Shown here in pieces: positions 55,901-64,000 of a DNA stretch of 64,000 nt. The notes under the pieces are model-generated. The model worked only from the letters and a program-made list of their open reading frames with translations, ran no database searches and was not told the DNA's origin. The position numbers and the translations under genes are program-made. This DNA comes from Saccharina japonica (Eukaryota > Sar > Phaeophyceae > Laminariales > Laminariaceae). The stretch lies in contig MEHQ01003738.1 of NCBI GenBank assembly GCA_008828725.1, positions 62,001 through 126,000 on the forward strand, given 5' to 3'. Each line of letters starts with the position of its first letter. Position 1 is the stretch's first letter.

Positions 55901-58900
55901 GTGTGTACGGCGGGCCTTGAGAGCCCGAGTAAGAAATATGAGCGAGGATTTATCAAGTACAGATGCGACGCGACCAATTTCACCCCCCCCCCCCGAGACG
56001 AAACAAATTATGAGGCGTTCCTGCTCGTGACGCGCCGATTTTGCTGACTGTCCTGCCTTTTTGTGTATGTTTTGTGTTGGCGTTCCTGCTCGTGACGCGC
56101 CGATTTTGCTGACTGTCCTGCCTTTTGTGTATGTTTTGTGTTTTTGGATGCGTATTTGCTTGCTTGCTCTGCTTGCTTGGTTTGCTCGCGTTGCTTGCCT
56201 TGCTTGCCTTGCTTGCCTTGCTTGCCGTGCTTGCCTTGCTTGCCGTGCTTGCCTTGCTTGCCTTGCTTGCCTTGCTTGCCTTGCTTGCTCTGCTTGCTGT
56301 GCTTGCTGTGCTTGCTGTGCGTGCTTTGCTTGCTTGCTTGCTCTGCTTGCTGGCTTTGCTCGCCTTGCTTGCTGTTTTTACTCTGCTTGCTCTCCTTGCT
56401 TGCTTGCTGTAATTGCTGTGCTTTCTGTGCTTGCTCTCCTTGCTTTGCCTGCTCTGCTTGCTCTGCTTATTTTCTTGCTTACTTGCATGGTCGCTTGTTG
56501 CTTTTCTTGCTTACTTGCTTTGCTTTGCTTTGCTTTGCTTTGCTTTGCTTTTTTGCTTTGCTTGCTTTGCTTTGCTTTGCTTTGCTTTGCTTTGCTTTGC
56601 TTTGCTTTGCTTTGCTTCGTTCGTTTGGTTGCTCTTGCAGCTGTGGTAGGGGGCACATACGACCCCCCCGTGCCGGTCTCGACGGGGTCCGGCTTCGTCA
56701 TCTCGCCCGATGGCCTCGTCGTTACCAATGCCCACGTCGTCGACAAAGTTGGAAAAAGGAGACTTTTCGCCGTGTTCTACGGCGGGGAGAAACTCAAGGT
56801 TCAGTATATGGCGTTTTTTGTCTCGGGGGGGGAGGGGGTGTACTCATGTCGTGCACGGCCGTAGTCTATGACCATAGACCCTCGCATCCCTACAATGCCG
56901 GGACGAGCGATTGGGTTTTCACCAACCAGGGGGGGGGGAGGGGGTTCGCCCGATCCCCTTTCAGGACACAGGATAAATTCTATGATTATATGATGCCGCC
57001 GTGGTTTTGCATAGCGTATTATAGGAGGCGTTGTGCTGGCGGGGGGAACCGTGAAACGTGCGGGAAAGAGGGGCGCTTACTTCATTTTCATGCATGGCCG
57101 TAGGCGTATGACCATAGACCCTCGCATCCCTACGTACGGTAGTTTTGCGGCCGCAGCTGCTATTATTAATAGCAGTGATTTGTTGTTCGACCGGTGCCCT
57201 CCGTTATCGAGGTATGCGTTGGAGGAGCGCCGCACTGTGTCAGTTAACTCTTCGCTCGCTCGGTATGCTCCCTGCGATAACTCTTCGCTCGCTCGCTCGA
57301 TGCGTTCCCTGCGATATCGATTATGATGTCGATTCGGTATCGATTTTGATGTCGATTCGATACCGATTTTGATGTCGATTCGATGTCGATTATCGATATG
57401 TCAAGTCCATATCGATCCGACGTTGATATCGATGTCGAAATTATTATCGGTGCTTGCAAAATCGCTCGCCCGTTCGGTTTTTCCCTTCGCGATATATATT
57501 TAGAGAAAAAAAAAAAAAAAAAAAAAAACAGCTGTGAGATCGAGGATTTCGTCGAAACTTTTTTTTTTTTTCAAGCTGCGTGGGATAATTCGATCGCGCG
57601 AACTAAAGGGTTTGAGGTGAACACTATCTGACTATATATATACCAGGTATACAGTATTGATGTCGATGTCCGTTGGACGCCGATGCCAATTCGACACCAA
57701 TATTGATGGCGATGTCTTTATCCGATCGACCGATGCCGTGTTTGATGCCGGAACCAGGCCAAGGTGCTGGCGATGGACAAAACCGCCGACCTGGCCGTCG
57801 TGCAGCTTGAGGTGCCCCCCGGCCGACGACTGCCGGTGGCGGAGATAGGCCGCTCTTCGACGCTCAGGGCGGGAGAGTTCGTCGTGGCGATGGGAAGCCC
57901 CATGGGCCTTGTGGAGACGTGCACTCTGGGAATCGTCAGCGCCGTCGCGAGGCGGAAGAGTGACTTATGTGAGTAAAAATGTACAAAACAAAAAGGAAAA
58001 AAAAAGGGGAAAAAAAAGAGAGAACTGTATTTCGAAAAAGTACTTCTTATTTTCTTGTTTTTGCGTCAATGTGTGTACGACTATATAATACACATGTATA
58101 AGCTGCAGCCTGGAGACCCTCAGCTTACAAGGGTGGGTAACGTGAGTAAAAAACTACAAAACAAACAATGTATTTTGTGATAAAATTTGACGTTTTTGTT
58201 TGTTGGCCCAAGGTGTGCTTATACGAGTAGGTAAGAGTTTCGTGAAGTATCGAATGCGGGGGAAAGAAGTGGATATCACGTTAAACCTGTCAATACGTAT
58301 TATTAATAATATAGACGGCTATTAAGAGCTGCAGGTAGAGCTACTAGTAGGGGTTTGGCTTTGTCGCTAAATATATACGTCATGTATTTGTGGGCGCACG
58401 GCGTGGTCGTGTTTTTTCATTTTCGTTTTTATTTGTTTCTTCTTCTGTTGCCCGTGAATTATTTCGGCGCCGGTCGATGCTACAGATATACCTGGCATAC
58501 ATACCTGGTACTCGATACGGGGGGGGGGGGGTGTACTCATGTCGTGCACGGCCGTAGTCATATGACCGTAGACCCTCGCATCTCTACAATGCCGGGACGG
58601 AGCACGTTGGGTTTTCACCAACCAGGCAGACATTGCTTGCACCAAGCGCGAAGCGCCGTGAGGTATTGGGCGAGTCGCATGGAGGGTGAGCTGCATCCTG
58701 CTAAGAACCGCCTCTGAGGCGGACTTGCATATGGACGACAGCTTCAATGAGTTAATTTAATTTCTGGTGTGGCCACTTCCGGAGACAGCAATGGGTTTTA
58801 CTATGTAACTGCCTCGCGGAGCCTTACCATATTAACACTACGTGATACGACCATTCCCCTTGTGCGGAACAAAGGTTCTCCACCCCGCACAAATGATCTA

Positions 58901-61002
58901 CTCGACCGCCAGCTTTGGTGACCGCCAAAAAAAATAACAAAAAAAAACGGCACCCTGGTTGTCTAGCTCACGCAGCGAGTGGCGTGTTTTACAGCGTCGT
59001 TGCCAACCGACGCCAACCCAACCTATAAATAATCATATTTTATAAGGGGGGGGGGGCGTACTCATTTGTTGCTTGCCTTAGTCATTTGACCATTGAGGGG
59101 GGGGGGGGGTGTACTCATGTTGTGCACGGCCGTAGTCATATGACCATAGACCCTCGCATCCCTACAATGCCGGGACGGAGCGCGTTGGGTTTTCACCAAC
59201 CAGGCAGACATTGCTTGCACCAAGCGCGAAACGCCGTGAGATACTGGGCGAGTCGCATGGAGGGTGAGCTGCATCCTGCTAAGAACCGCCTCTGAGGCGG
59301 ACTTGCATATGGACGACAGCTTCAATGAGTTAATTTAATTTCTGGTGTGGCCACTTCCGGAGACAGCAATGGGTTTTACTATGTAACTGCCTCGCGGACG
59401 CCTTACCATATTAACACTACGTGATACGACCATTCCCCTTGTGCGGAACAAAGGTTCTCCACCCCGCACAAATGATCTACTCGACCGCCAGCTTTGGTGA
59501 CCGCCAAAAAAAATAACAAAAAAAAACGGCACCCTGGTTGTCTAGCTCACGCAGCGAGTGGCGTGTTTTACAGCGTCGTTGCCAACCGACGCCAACCCAA
59601 CCTATATAGGTATGGGGAGGGGGGAGGGGGGAAATTAAAGCCGTGCGGCTTTGCTGTTGGAAGAAGGTTTTCCCCATGCGGCTCTTTGCAGCCGTCGACG
59701 CAAAGCCAACAAACCAAAGGCTTTTTAGCCGATCGCCCCGTAATGTGAAGAGCATTTTTTTTAAAATTATTATTATTACGGCCTCATTTCTCCGATGTGA
59801 ACTTCAAAGACAAACAATAACCCCGTCGGCAGTGTTTTTTTTTACACTAGTAAAGCTAAACCCCTACACCACATTTTGTTTTTTGGTCGCTTGGTGCAGT
59901 GGCGAACGAGAAATCGAACGCGAACCCTGCTGGAGACACCTTCATCCAGACGGACGCGGCTATCTCCACGGGGAACTCTGGGGGCCCGCTGATCGACCTG
60001 GCTGGGAGGGTCGTCGGTAAGCGCCGCGTCGTGGTTGGTTCTCTGTCGTCGGTGTTGGTGTGTTGGTGTGTTGGTGTATTGCTGGCGGCGGCTGCTGTCG
60101 GTGTTGTTGGTGTTGGGTGTTTGCCTCGGTGTGTGCCTCAGCGTGTATTACGAGGGACCATGGTAAATAAGACCTGCGCGAGTCACAAAAACCTATATAT
60201 TTCCCTATTTTTACTAACAATATTTGGTCCTATTTACTAGTATTTACTATGCTCCCCCGTAATAGTTGTTGTCGTCGTTGTTTATATATTTGTATCGTAT
60301 GTTTTTTTTTTTTTAATGTTGATATTTGATGTTGATATTTGATGTTGATGTTGTTGATGTAGGTATTTTATGTTGATGTTCGTTGATGTTGATTTTTTAT
60401 GTTGATGTTCGTTGATGTTGATTTTTTATGTTGATGTTCGTTGATGTTGCTATTTTATGGTGACATATATTCGTTGATGTTGCTATTTGTAATGTTGGTG
60501 TTGATGTTTTAGGCAAGCAACAAAGGAGTACGCCCCCCCCCCCCCCCCCGCTCCCCACCCCACCCCACTTTGATGCCTGTTTCCCTCTTTTTTTGGGTTA
60601 TCTCCCACTCGCTCAGGCATCAACACGTTAAAGCTCGCCAATGCCGAAGGCGTGGCGTGGGCCATTCCCATCGACAGGGCATGGCAGGTGCGTCCTCATG
60701 ATACAGCCAGTTCCGTGACTATATATGCATATATACGCCGTTTTCTCGTATGTATATATTATATATATATATATATGAATGTATGTTGACAATTTGCGCC
60801 CCCTGGTCTGGAAGAAGCTTGGGGCGTTTCATGCGCTGCTTTCCACCCCCGCCTTTGGCCCGTGACGCCTGTTTTTGTATCGCCCTAATGTCTGACTGTG
60901 CTCGGTGAAAACCCGACATGCTCCGTCCTGGCATTGTAGGGATGCGAGGAGAGTCTATGGACATACGACTACGGCCGTCCATGCATGAAATGAATATCGA
61001 GT

Positions 61003-61035
<33 letters not shown>

Positions 61036-62325
61036 CCCCCGCCGACAGCAAGCTCTGAACAACCCAACGCCCGATTTGCGCCTTGTCCAATCAGATCATC
61101 GAGCAGCTGCGGACGAGCGGGCGCGTAGATCGGCCAAAGCTAGGCATGCGACTAGTCACGGTAGATGCTCGGGAAACGAAGGACAAGGGTGTCATGGTGA
61201 GCCGGGATGAACGAAAGAAGGACGGTGGTGGTGGTGGGGGTGGGGGTGTATTCATTAGCCGCATGTCGTGCATACATGGCTGTAGTCGTATAAGTATAGA
61301 CCCTCGCGTCCCAACAATGCCGGCCGGAACGGAGCACGTCGGGTTTTCACCGACCAGGAAGGCATACATTGCCTGCACCAAGCTTTGCGAAGCGCCGTGA
61401 GATGTTGGGCGAGTCGTGCATGAACCGTGATTGATATACACCCCCTACTAAGAACCGCTTTTGAGGCGGACTGGCGCGGGGAGGGGGGTGTACTCATTAC
61501 TCATGTCATGCATGGCCGTAGTCGTATGACCATAGACCCTCGCATCCCAACATTGCGGGGACGGAGCACGTCGGGTTTTCACTGACCAGGAAGGCGGACA
61601 TTGCTTGCAACAAGGGGAACGTCGGTCGGCGGCCGTGGATCGCGTTTTGTTTTTTTGTGTTTTTTTTATTCTTATGAGACGCATTTGCCGTCGCCTTGAA
61701 GCCTCGTCACTTTTTTAACGATCGCTGTCTTTAGGAGGTAGAGGGTGGTTGGTCACAGGCGGCGAAACAGGATTGGGATACGATAAAGCATTTTTTTTTT
61801 AATATGTAATATATGGAAGCAACGCAAACGAGCGTCCCAACTGTTGGAGGTGTCTCTATTAGGAGTAGGAACGGTGCTCCGTCTCGAAAGGGAGGCTTGG
61901 TCAATGGTCGAATGACTAAGGCAAGCAACAAATAAGTACGCCCCCGTCCCCCCCCTCGCCTCTGCTTATTGAAGCTGCCATCCATATGCAATTCCGCCTC
62001 ACAAGCGGTTCTCAGTAGGATGCAGCTCACCCTTCATGCGGCTCGCCCAACACCTCACGGCGCTTCGTGCTTGGTGCTAGCAATGTCTGCCTGGTCGGTG
62101 AAAACCCGACATGCTCCGTCCCGGCATTGTAGGGATGCGAGGGTCTATGGTCATACGACTACGGCCATGCGTAAAAATGAAGTACACCCCCCTCCCCCCA
62201 TCTGAAAATCTCAAGAGGGGCTAGTGCTGTCGCCGCTTTATGGCGCTCCCATGAGGGATATAGCTAACCTTTCCCGCTGCTTCTGTCTGTCTGTCTGTGT
62301 GTCTGTATGTCTGTGTGTCTGTGTA

Positions 62326-62360
<35 letters not shown>

Positions 62361-62361
62361 A

Positions 62362-62406
<45 letters not shown>

Positions 62407-62545
62407 TGTGTGTTTGTGTGTGTTTGCGTGTGTGTGCTGGAAGATCCTGGGTGTTTCGGCGGGAGGACCGGCGGACCGGGCGGGGCTGCGGTTCGGAGAC
62501 CTGATCAAGGAGGTCAATGGGAAGGCCGTGCTCAAGACGCCTGAG
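45619..62545 (+). CDS. HtrA/DegP family serine protease with PDZ domain, HTRA2/Omi type (3' end incomplete)
   Basis: HtrA proteases degrade misfolded proteins; the HTRA2/Omi type sits in the mitochondrial intermembrane space behind a targeting peptide and membrane anchor. Readable exons: 45619-45954; exon 2 at 48451-48598 (copies at 50960 and 55099); 56641-56798 (damaged copy 52502-52663); 57758-57968 (copy 53789-53999); 59900-60016 (copy 63729-63845); 60617-60687; 61095-61196; 62444-62545. Joined with matching phases these give about 415 residues. The catalytic triad is complete: His in VVTNAHVVD, Asp in [10 protein letters not shown], Ser in STGNSGGPL. The PDZ domain starts at [10 protein letters not shown] and continues [20 protein letters not shown]; its end lies outside the window or is lost. 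The blocks carrying exons 2-4 are duplicated. Plastid location is an alternative. Confidence 0.93.
46899..47400. repeat. ~500-bp repeat R, copy 1
   Basis: Copies 2 and 3 are at 58531-59030 and 59109-59607. It begins after a G run with GTGTACTCATGTTGTGCACG (a member of the G/C-tract family) and includes the palindrome CCGCCTCTGAGGCGG and GTTTTCACCAACCAGGCAGA. All copies are same strand, within HtrA introns. Confidence 0.95.
47916..49935. repeat. Block U1 copy A (HtrA exon 2 block)
   Basis: Starts TTTGCAGACCTGCATACTTC and includes exon 2 and part of intron 2 up to the GCTTG-rich array. Copies B (50424) and C (54565) are nearly identical. Copy A has three 63-bp units of GTGACGCGCCGATTTTGCTG (49370-49557); B and C have two. 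Confidence 0.96.
48451..48598 (+). CDS. HtrA exon 2, copy A
   Basis: Acceptor after a pyrimidine tract (CCCCATGCCTCTAG), donor CCCG|GTGAGC. Phase 0 in, phase 1 out, 148 bases: [20 protein letters not shown] and [18 protein letters not shown]. The start of the trypsin-like fold (A..PSVV.I). Confidence 0.88.
49560..50423. repeat. GCTTG-type array, then (TTTGC) array of about 98 units
   Basis: 49560-49930 is a degenerate mix of CTTGC, CTGTG and CTCTG units; 49936-50423 is almost pure TTTGC. The equivalent arrays in copies B and C have under 20 TTTGC units. Long open frames over it (e.g. 430 residues on the minus strand) are artefacts of the 5-base period. Confidence 0.97.
50424..52480. repeat. 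Block U1 copy B
   Basis: Differs from copy A by few bases (e.g. TATGTATCAACTCACG instead of TATGTATCATACTCACG, and one extra CT near 50753) and by array lengths. Confidence 0.96.
50960..51107 (+). CDS. HtrA exon 2, copy B
   Basis: Same sequence and splice sites as copy A. At 148 bases, two copies cannot be spliced in tandem without shifting the frame, so at most one copy per transcript is usable. Confidence 0.85.
52502..52663 (+). pseudogene. HtrA catalytic-His exon, damaged copy
   Basis: Against the intact copy at 56641 it has six clusters of one- or two-base indels (net +4) that shift the frame across [11 protein letters not shown] and VVTNAHVVD. It lies about 180 bp before an N gap, so either pseudo-exon decay or low-quality sequence. 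Confidence 0.85.
52690..52917 (+). repeat. G/C-tract repeat module, N gap and ~50-base G run
   Basis: The module runs from 52702 (GTACTCATGTCGTGCACGGC) to about 52798, then a G run, N at 52840-52867 and a second G run 52868-52917. The corresponding place in the other block copy (56825-56945) has neither the gap nor the long G run. Confidence 0.9.
53100..53165 (+). repeat. G/C-tract family fragment
   Basis: ACTTCATTTTCATGCATGGC then GTATGACCATAGACCCTCGC; repeated at 57068-57133 in the second block. Confidence 0.8.
53789..53999 (+). CDS. HtrA catalytic-Asp exon, copy 1
   Basis: Identical in translation to 57758-57968, with intact splice sites (AACCAG acceptor, TTAT|GTGAGT donor). It follows the damaged His exon, so it would only be useful if that exon were intact or skipped. 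Confidence 0.85.
54565..56616. repeat. Block U1 copy C
   Basis: Third copy of the exon 2 block; its left junction follows a G run at 54550-54563. Confidence 0.96.
55099..55247 (+). pseudogene. HtrA exon 2, copy C with +1 base
   Basis: An extra C right after the acceptor (CTCTAGGCCCGCC against CTCTAGGCCGCC in copies A and B) makes it 149 bases and shifts the frame if the usual acceptor is used. The same base joins it to an upstream ATG frame (54923), creating a 203-residue open frame that is probably accidental. Confidence 0.75.
56641..56798 (+). CDS. HtrA catalytic-His exon, intact
   Basis: Acceptor GCTCTTGCAG, donor AAG|GTTCAG. It completes a split Ala codon, then [40 protein letters not shown] and [12 protein letters not shown]. 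The His of NAHVV is the triad base. Confidence 0.95.
56825..56945 (+). repeat. G/C-tract repeat module, second block
   Basis: Begins after a G run with GTACTCATGTCGTGCACGGC and ends CACCAACCAGG with another G run; smaller version of 52690-52917. Confidence 0.85.
57758..57968 (+). CDS. HtrA catalytic-Asp exon, copy 2
   Basis: Seventy codons plus one base: [53 protein letters not shown]. The Asp of TADLAV is the triad acid; GSPMGL is the conserved loop of the HtrA fold. Confidence 0.95.
58531..59030. repeat. Repeat R, copy 2
   Basis: Second ~500-bp copy, directly after the exon 4 block and a G run. Confidence 0.95.
59053..59607. repeat. Truncated G/C-tract module followed by repeat R copy 3
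   Basis: 59053-59096 reads CGTACTCATTTGTTGCTTGC ... GACCATTGA and is cut by a new G run; R copy 3 runs 59109-59607. This looks like one family member inserted into another at the G run. Confidence 0.88.
59900..60016 (+). CDS. HtrA catalytic-Ser exon
   Basis: Acceptor TTGGTGCAG, donor [30 protein letters not shown] then [17 protein letters not shown]; the Ser of GNSGGP is the nucleophile. Confidence 0.96.
60017..60616. repeat. Intron with TTGATGTTGATGTT arrays
   Basis: GGTGTT and TTGATGTTGATATTT arrays (60040-60130, 60310-60510), then a reverse G/C-tract fragment (AGGCAAGCAACAAAGGAGTA and a C run at 60532-60550). Confidence 0.85.
60617..60687 (+). CDS. HtrA exon: end of protease domain
   Basis: Acceptor CACTCGCTCAG, donor [29 protein letters not shown]: the GxNxxK...GxxFAIP block that closes the protease domain; Trp replaces the usual Phe. 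Confidence 0.95.
60890..61034 (-). repeat. G/C-tract repeat family, reverse module with ~30-base C run
   Basis: GGTGAAAACCCGACATGCTC ... CATTGTAGGGATGCGAGG ... ACGACTACGGCCGTCCATGC then GAGTAC and a C run 61005-61034. Confidence 0.9.
61095..61196 (+). CDS. HtrA exon: linker and start of PDZ domain
   Basis: Acceptor GTCCAATCAG, donor [29 protein letters not shown]: the helix and carboxylate-binding loop (LGMRL) typical of the HtrA PDZ start. Confidence 0.93.
61225..61620 (+). repeat. G/C-tract repeat family, two tandem forward copies
   Basis: 61245-61475 (TATTCATTAGCCGCATGTCG, ... CCGCTTTTGAGGCGG) and 61488-61620 (GTACTCATTACTCATGTCAT, ...). Each follows a G-rich tract. Confidence 0.88.
61868..62195 (-). 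repeat. G/C-tract repeat family, two reverse copies
   Basis: 61868-61950 (GGTGCTCCGTCTCGAAAGGG ... CAACAAATAAGTACGCCCCC) and 61970-62195 (TCCGCCTCACAAGCGGTTCT ... GTCATACGACTACGGCCATG ... AAGTACACCCCCCTCCCCCC). Confidence 0.88.
62285..62440. repeat. CTGT microsatellite
   Basis: About 30 CTGT-type units with GTGT interruptions, ending just before the PDZ exon acceptor, where it supplies the pyrimidine/GT tract. Confidence 0.95.
62444..62545 (+). CDS. HtrA exon: PDZ core
   Basis: Acceptor GTGCTGGAAG, donor [31 protein letters not shown] then [14 protein letters not shown], the PxxxAGLxxGDxI..xNG block of PDZ domains. The last PDZ strand should be in a further exon not seen. Confidence 0.94.
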
Positions 62546-62704
62546 GTGGGGCGTGTCGACATCTCTGCTTGCATGCGTGCGTGTTTCGCGCTGATTCTGT
62601 GGCTGATTCTGTGGCTGCGTCCTTTGCATGCTTCAGCGTGCCTTGCGGGCGGCGGGGTTGCGATATGTGTACTTGTATGTATACGGGTGTGTCCCTTTAT
62701 GTAT

Positions 62705-62736
62705 ACGAGTGTATGTATGTATGTATGATATGTATG

Positions 62737-62770
<34 letters not shown>

Positions 62771-63534
62771 TGTATGTATGTATGTATTTATTTATGTATT
62801 ACGTAATGTGGGTACGTAGGTATGTATGTATGTATGTATGTATGTATGTATGTATGTATGTATGTATGTATGTATGTATGTATGTATGTATGTATGTATG
62901 TATGTATGTATGTATGTATGTATGTATGTATGTATGTATGTATGTATGTATGTATGTATGTATGTATGTATGTATGTATGTATGTATGTATGTATGTATG
63001 TATGTATGTATGTATGTATGTATGTATGTATGTATGTATGTATGTATGTATGTATGTATGTATGTATGTATGTATGTATGTATGTATGTATGTATGTATG
63101 TATGTATGTATGTATGTATGTATGTATGTATGTATGTATGTATGTATGTATGTATGTATGTATGTATGTATGTATGTATGTATGTATGTATGTATGTATG
63201 TATGTATGTATGTATGTATGTATGTATGTATGTATGTATGTATGTATGTATGTATGTATGTATGTATGTATGTATGTATGTATGTATGTATGTATGTATG
63301 TATGTATGTATGTATGTATGTATGTATGTATGTATGTATGTATGTATGTATGTATGTATGTATGTATGTATGTATGTATGTATGTATGTATGTATGTATG
63401 TATGTATGTATGTATGTATGTATGTATGTATGTATGTATGTATGTATGTATGTATGTATGTATGTATGTATGTATGTATGTATGTATGTATGTATGTATG
63501 TATGTATGTATGTATGTATGTATGTATGTATGTA
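62705..63534. repeat. TATG microsatellite, ~200 units
   Basis: The pure array is 62821-63533, preceded by imperfect units from 62705, and ends at an N (63535). The open frames of repeated Tyr-Val-Cys-Met are artefacts. Confidence 0.98.
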
Positions 63535-63535
63535 N

Positions 63536-64000
63536 CAACAAACCAAAGGCTTTTTAGCCGATCGCCCCGTAATGTGAAGAGCATTTTTTTTAAAATTATT
63601 ATTATTACGGCCTCATTTCTCCGATGTGAACTTCAAAGACAAACAATAACCCCGTCGGCAGTGTTTTTTTTTACACTAGTAAAGCTAAACCCCTACACCA
63701 CATTTTGTTTTTTGGTCGCTTGGTGCAGTGGCGAACGAGAAATCGAACGCGAACCCTGCTGGAGACACCTTCATCCAGACGGACGCGGCTATCTCCACGG
63801 GGAACTCTGGGGGCCCGCTGATCGACCTGGCTGGGAGGGTCGTCGGTAAGCGCCGCGTCGTGGTTGGTTCTCTGTCGTCGGTGTTGGTGTGTTGGTGTGT
63901 TGGTGTATTGCTGGCGGCGGCTGCTGTCGGTGTTGTTGGTGTTGGGTGTTTGCCTCGGTGTGTGCCTCAGCGTGTATTACGAGGGACCATGGTAAATAAG
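63536..64000. repeat. Duplicate of 59707-60171 after the N join
   Basis: Base-for-base repetition of the segment around the catalytic-Ser exon, starting right after the single N and running to the window edge. Confidence 0.97.
63729..63845 (+). CDS. HtrA catalytic-Ser exon, second copy
   Basis: Identical in sequence to 59900-60016. It lies downstream of the PDZ exon, so in the order given it cannot belong to the same open reading frame in its normal place; it either starts a second gene copy or is an assembly overlap. Confidence 0.9.

Noticed and set aside
62569-63849. Open frames of 249-426 residues over the TATG array
   Set aside because: Pure tetranucleotide repeat with no stop; translation is a 4-residue period and the ends run into non-coding sequence and an N.
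1-64000. CRISPR arrays, bacterial operons, rRNA or tRNA genes, viral insertions
   Set aside because: None seen: no regularly spaced direct repeats with unique spacers, no recognisable rRNA or tRNA structure, no viral or retrotransposon protein in any frame.

Overview
This is a eukaryotic nuclear window: coding sequence is split into short exons with GT-AG introns up to several kb, and more than 90% of the DNA is intron, intergenic DNA or repeat. An MGDG synthase (galactolipids of plastid membranes) points to a photosynthetic eukaryote. GC-rich exons, long introns, very dense microsatellites and genes alternating between strands fit a brown alga (Ectocarpus-like stramenopile). That assignment is inference, not proven by the sequence. 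N runs and single N joins show a draft assembly.

Six genes could be assembled exon by exon from protein similarity and matching splice phases. From left to right: (1) 5' part of a DDX5/DBP2-type DEAD-box RNA helicase, minus strand, 1.7-3.8 kb; (2) MGDG synthase, plus strand, ~5.1-20.2 kb; (3) RAD52, minus strand, ~25-30.1 kb; (4) a MYND zinc-finger protein, plus strand, 30.8-35.0 kb; (5) SPT4 elongation factor, minus strand, 36.1-45.3 kb; (6) an HtrA/Omi-type serine protease with PDZ domain, plus strand, 45.6 kb to beyond 62.5 kb. Orientation alternates strictly (-,+,-,+,-,+), so every neighbouring pair is divergent or convergent. RAD52/MYND start codons lie 673 bp apart and SPT4/HtrA start codons 284 bp apart.

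Between and inside these genes are: a ~3 kb repeated block (5.73-8.68 and 9.36-12.34 kb); a 9-copy ~70 bp minisatellite (21.2-21.9 kb); several inverted-repeat (MITE-like) elements, one with a second foldback nested inside it; a 0.55 kb tandem duplication (39.6-40.75 kb); a trinucleotide array inside a two-copy repeat; and a dispersed repeat family whose one end is always a G (or, in the other orientation, C) homopolymer. The HtrA gene is heavily rearranged: its exon 2 block occurs three times, its catalytic His and Asp exons twice, and its catalytic Ser exon twice. Some copies carry frame-breaking indels close to N gaps, so real segmental duplication and unmerged contig or allele overlap cannot be told apart here.

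The genes are housekeeping functions (RNA remodelling, plastid lipid synthesis, recombination repair, transcription elongation, protein quality control) and do not form one pathway. I found no new multi-gene system. The most novel signals are the G-tract-headed repeat family and the exon-scale duplications in HtrA.
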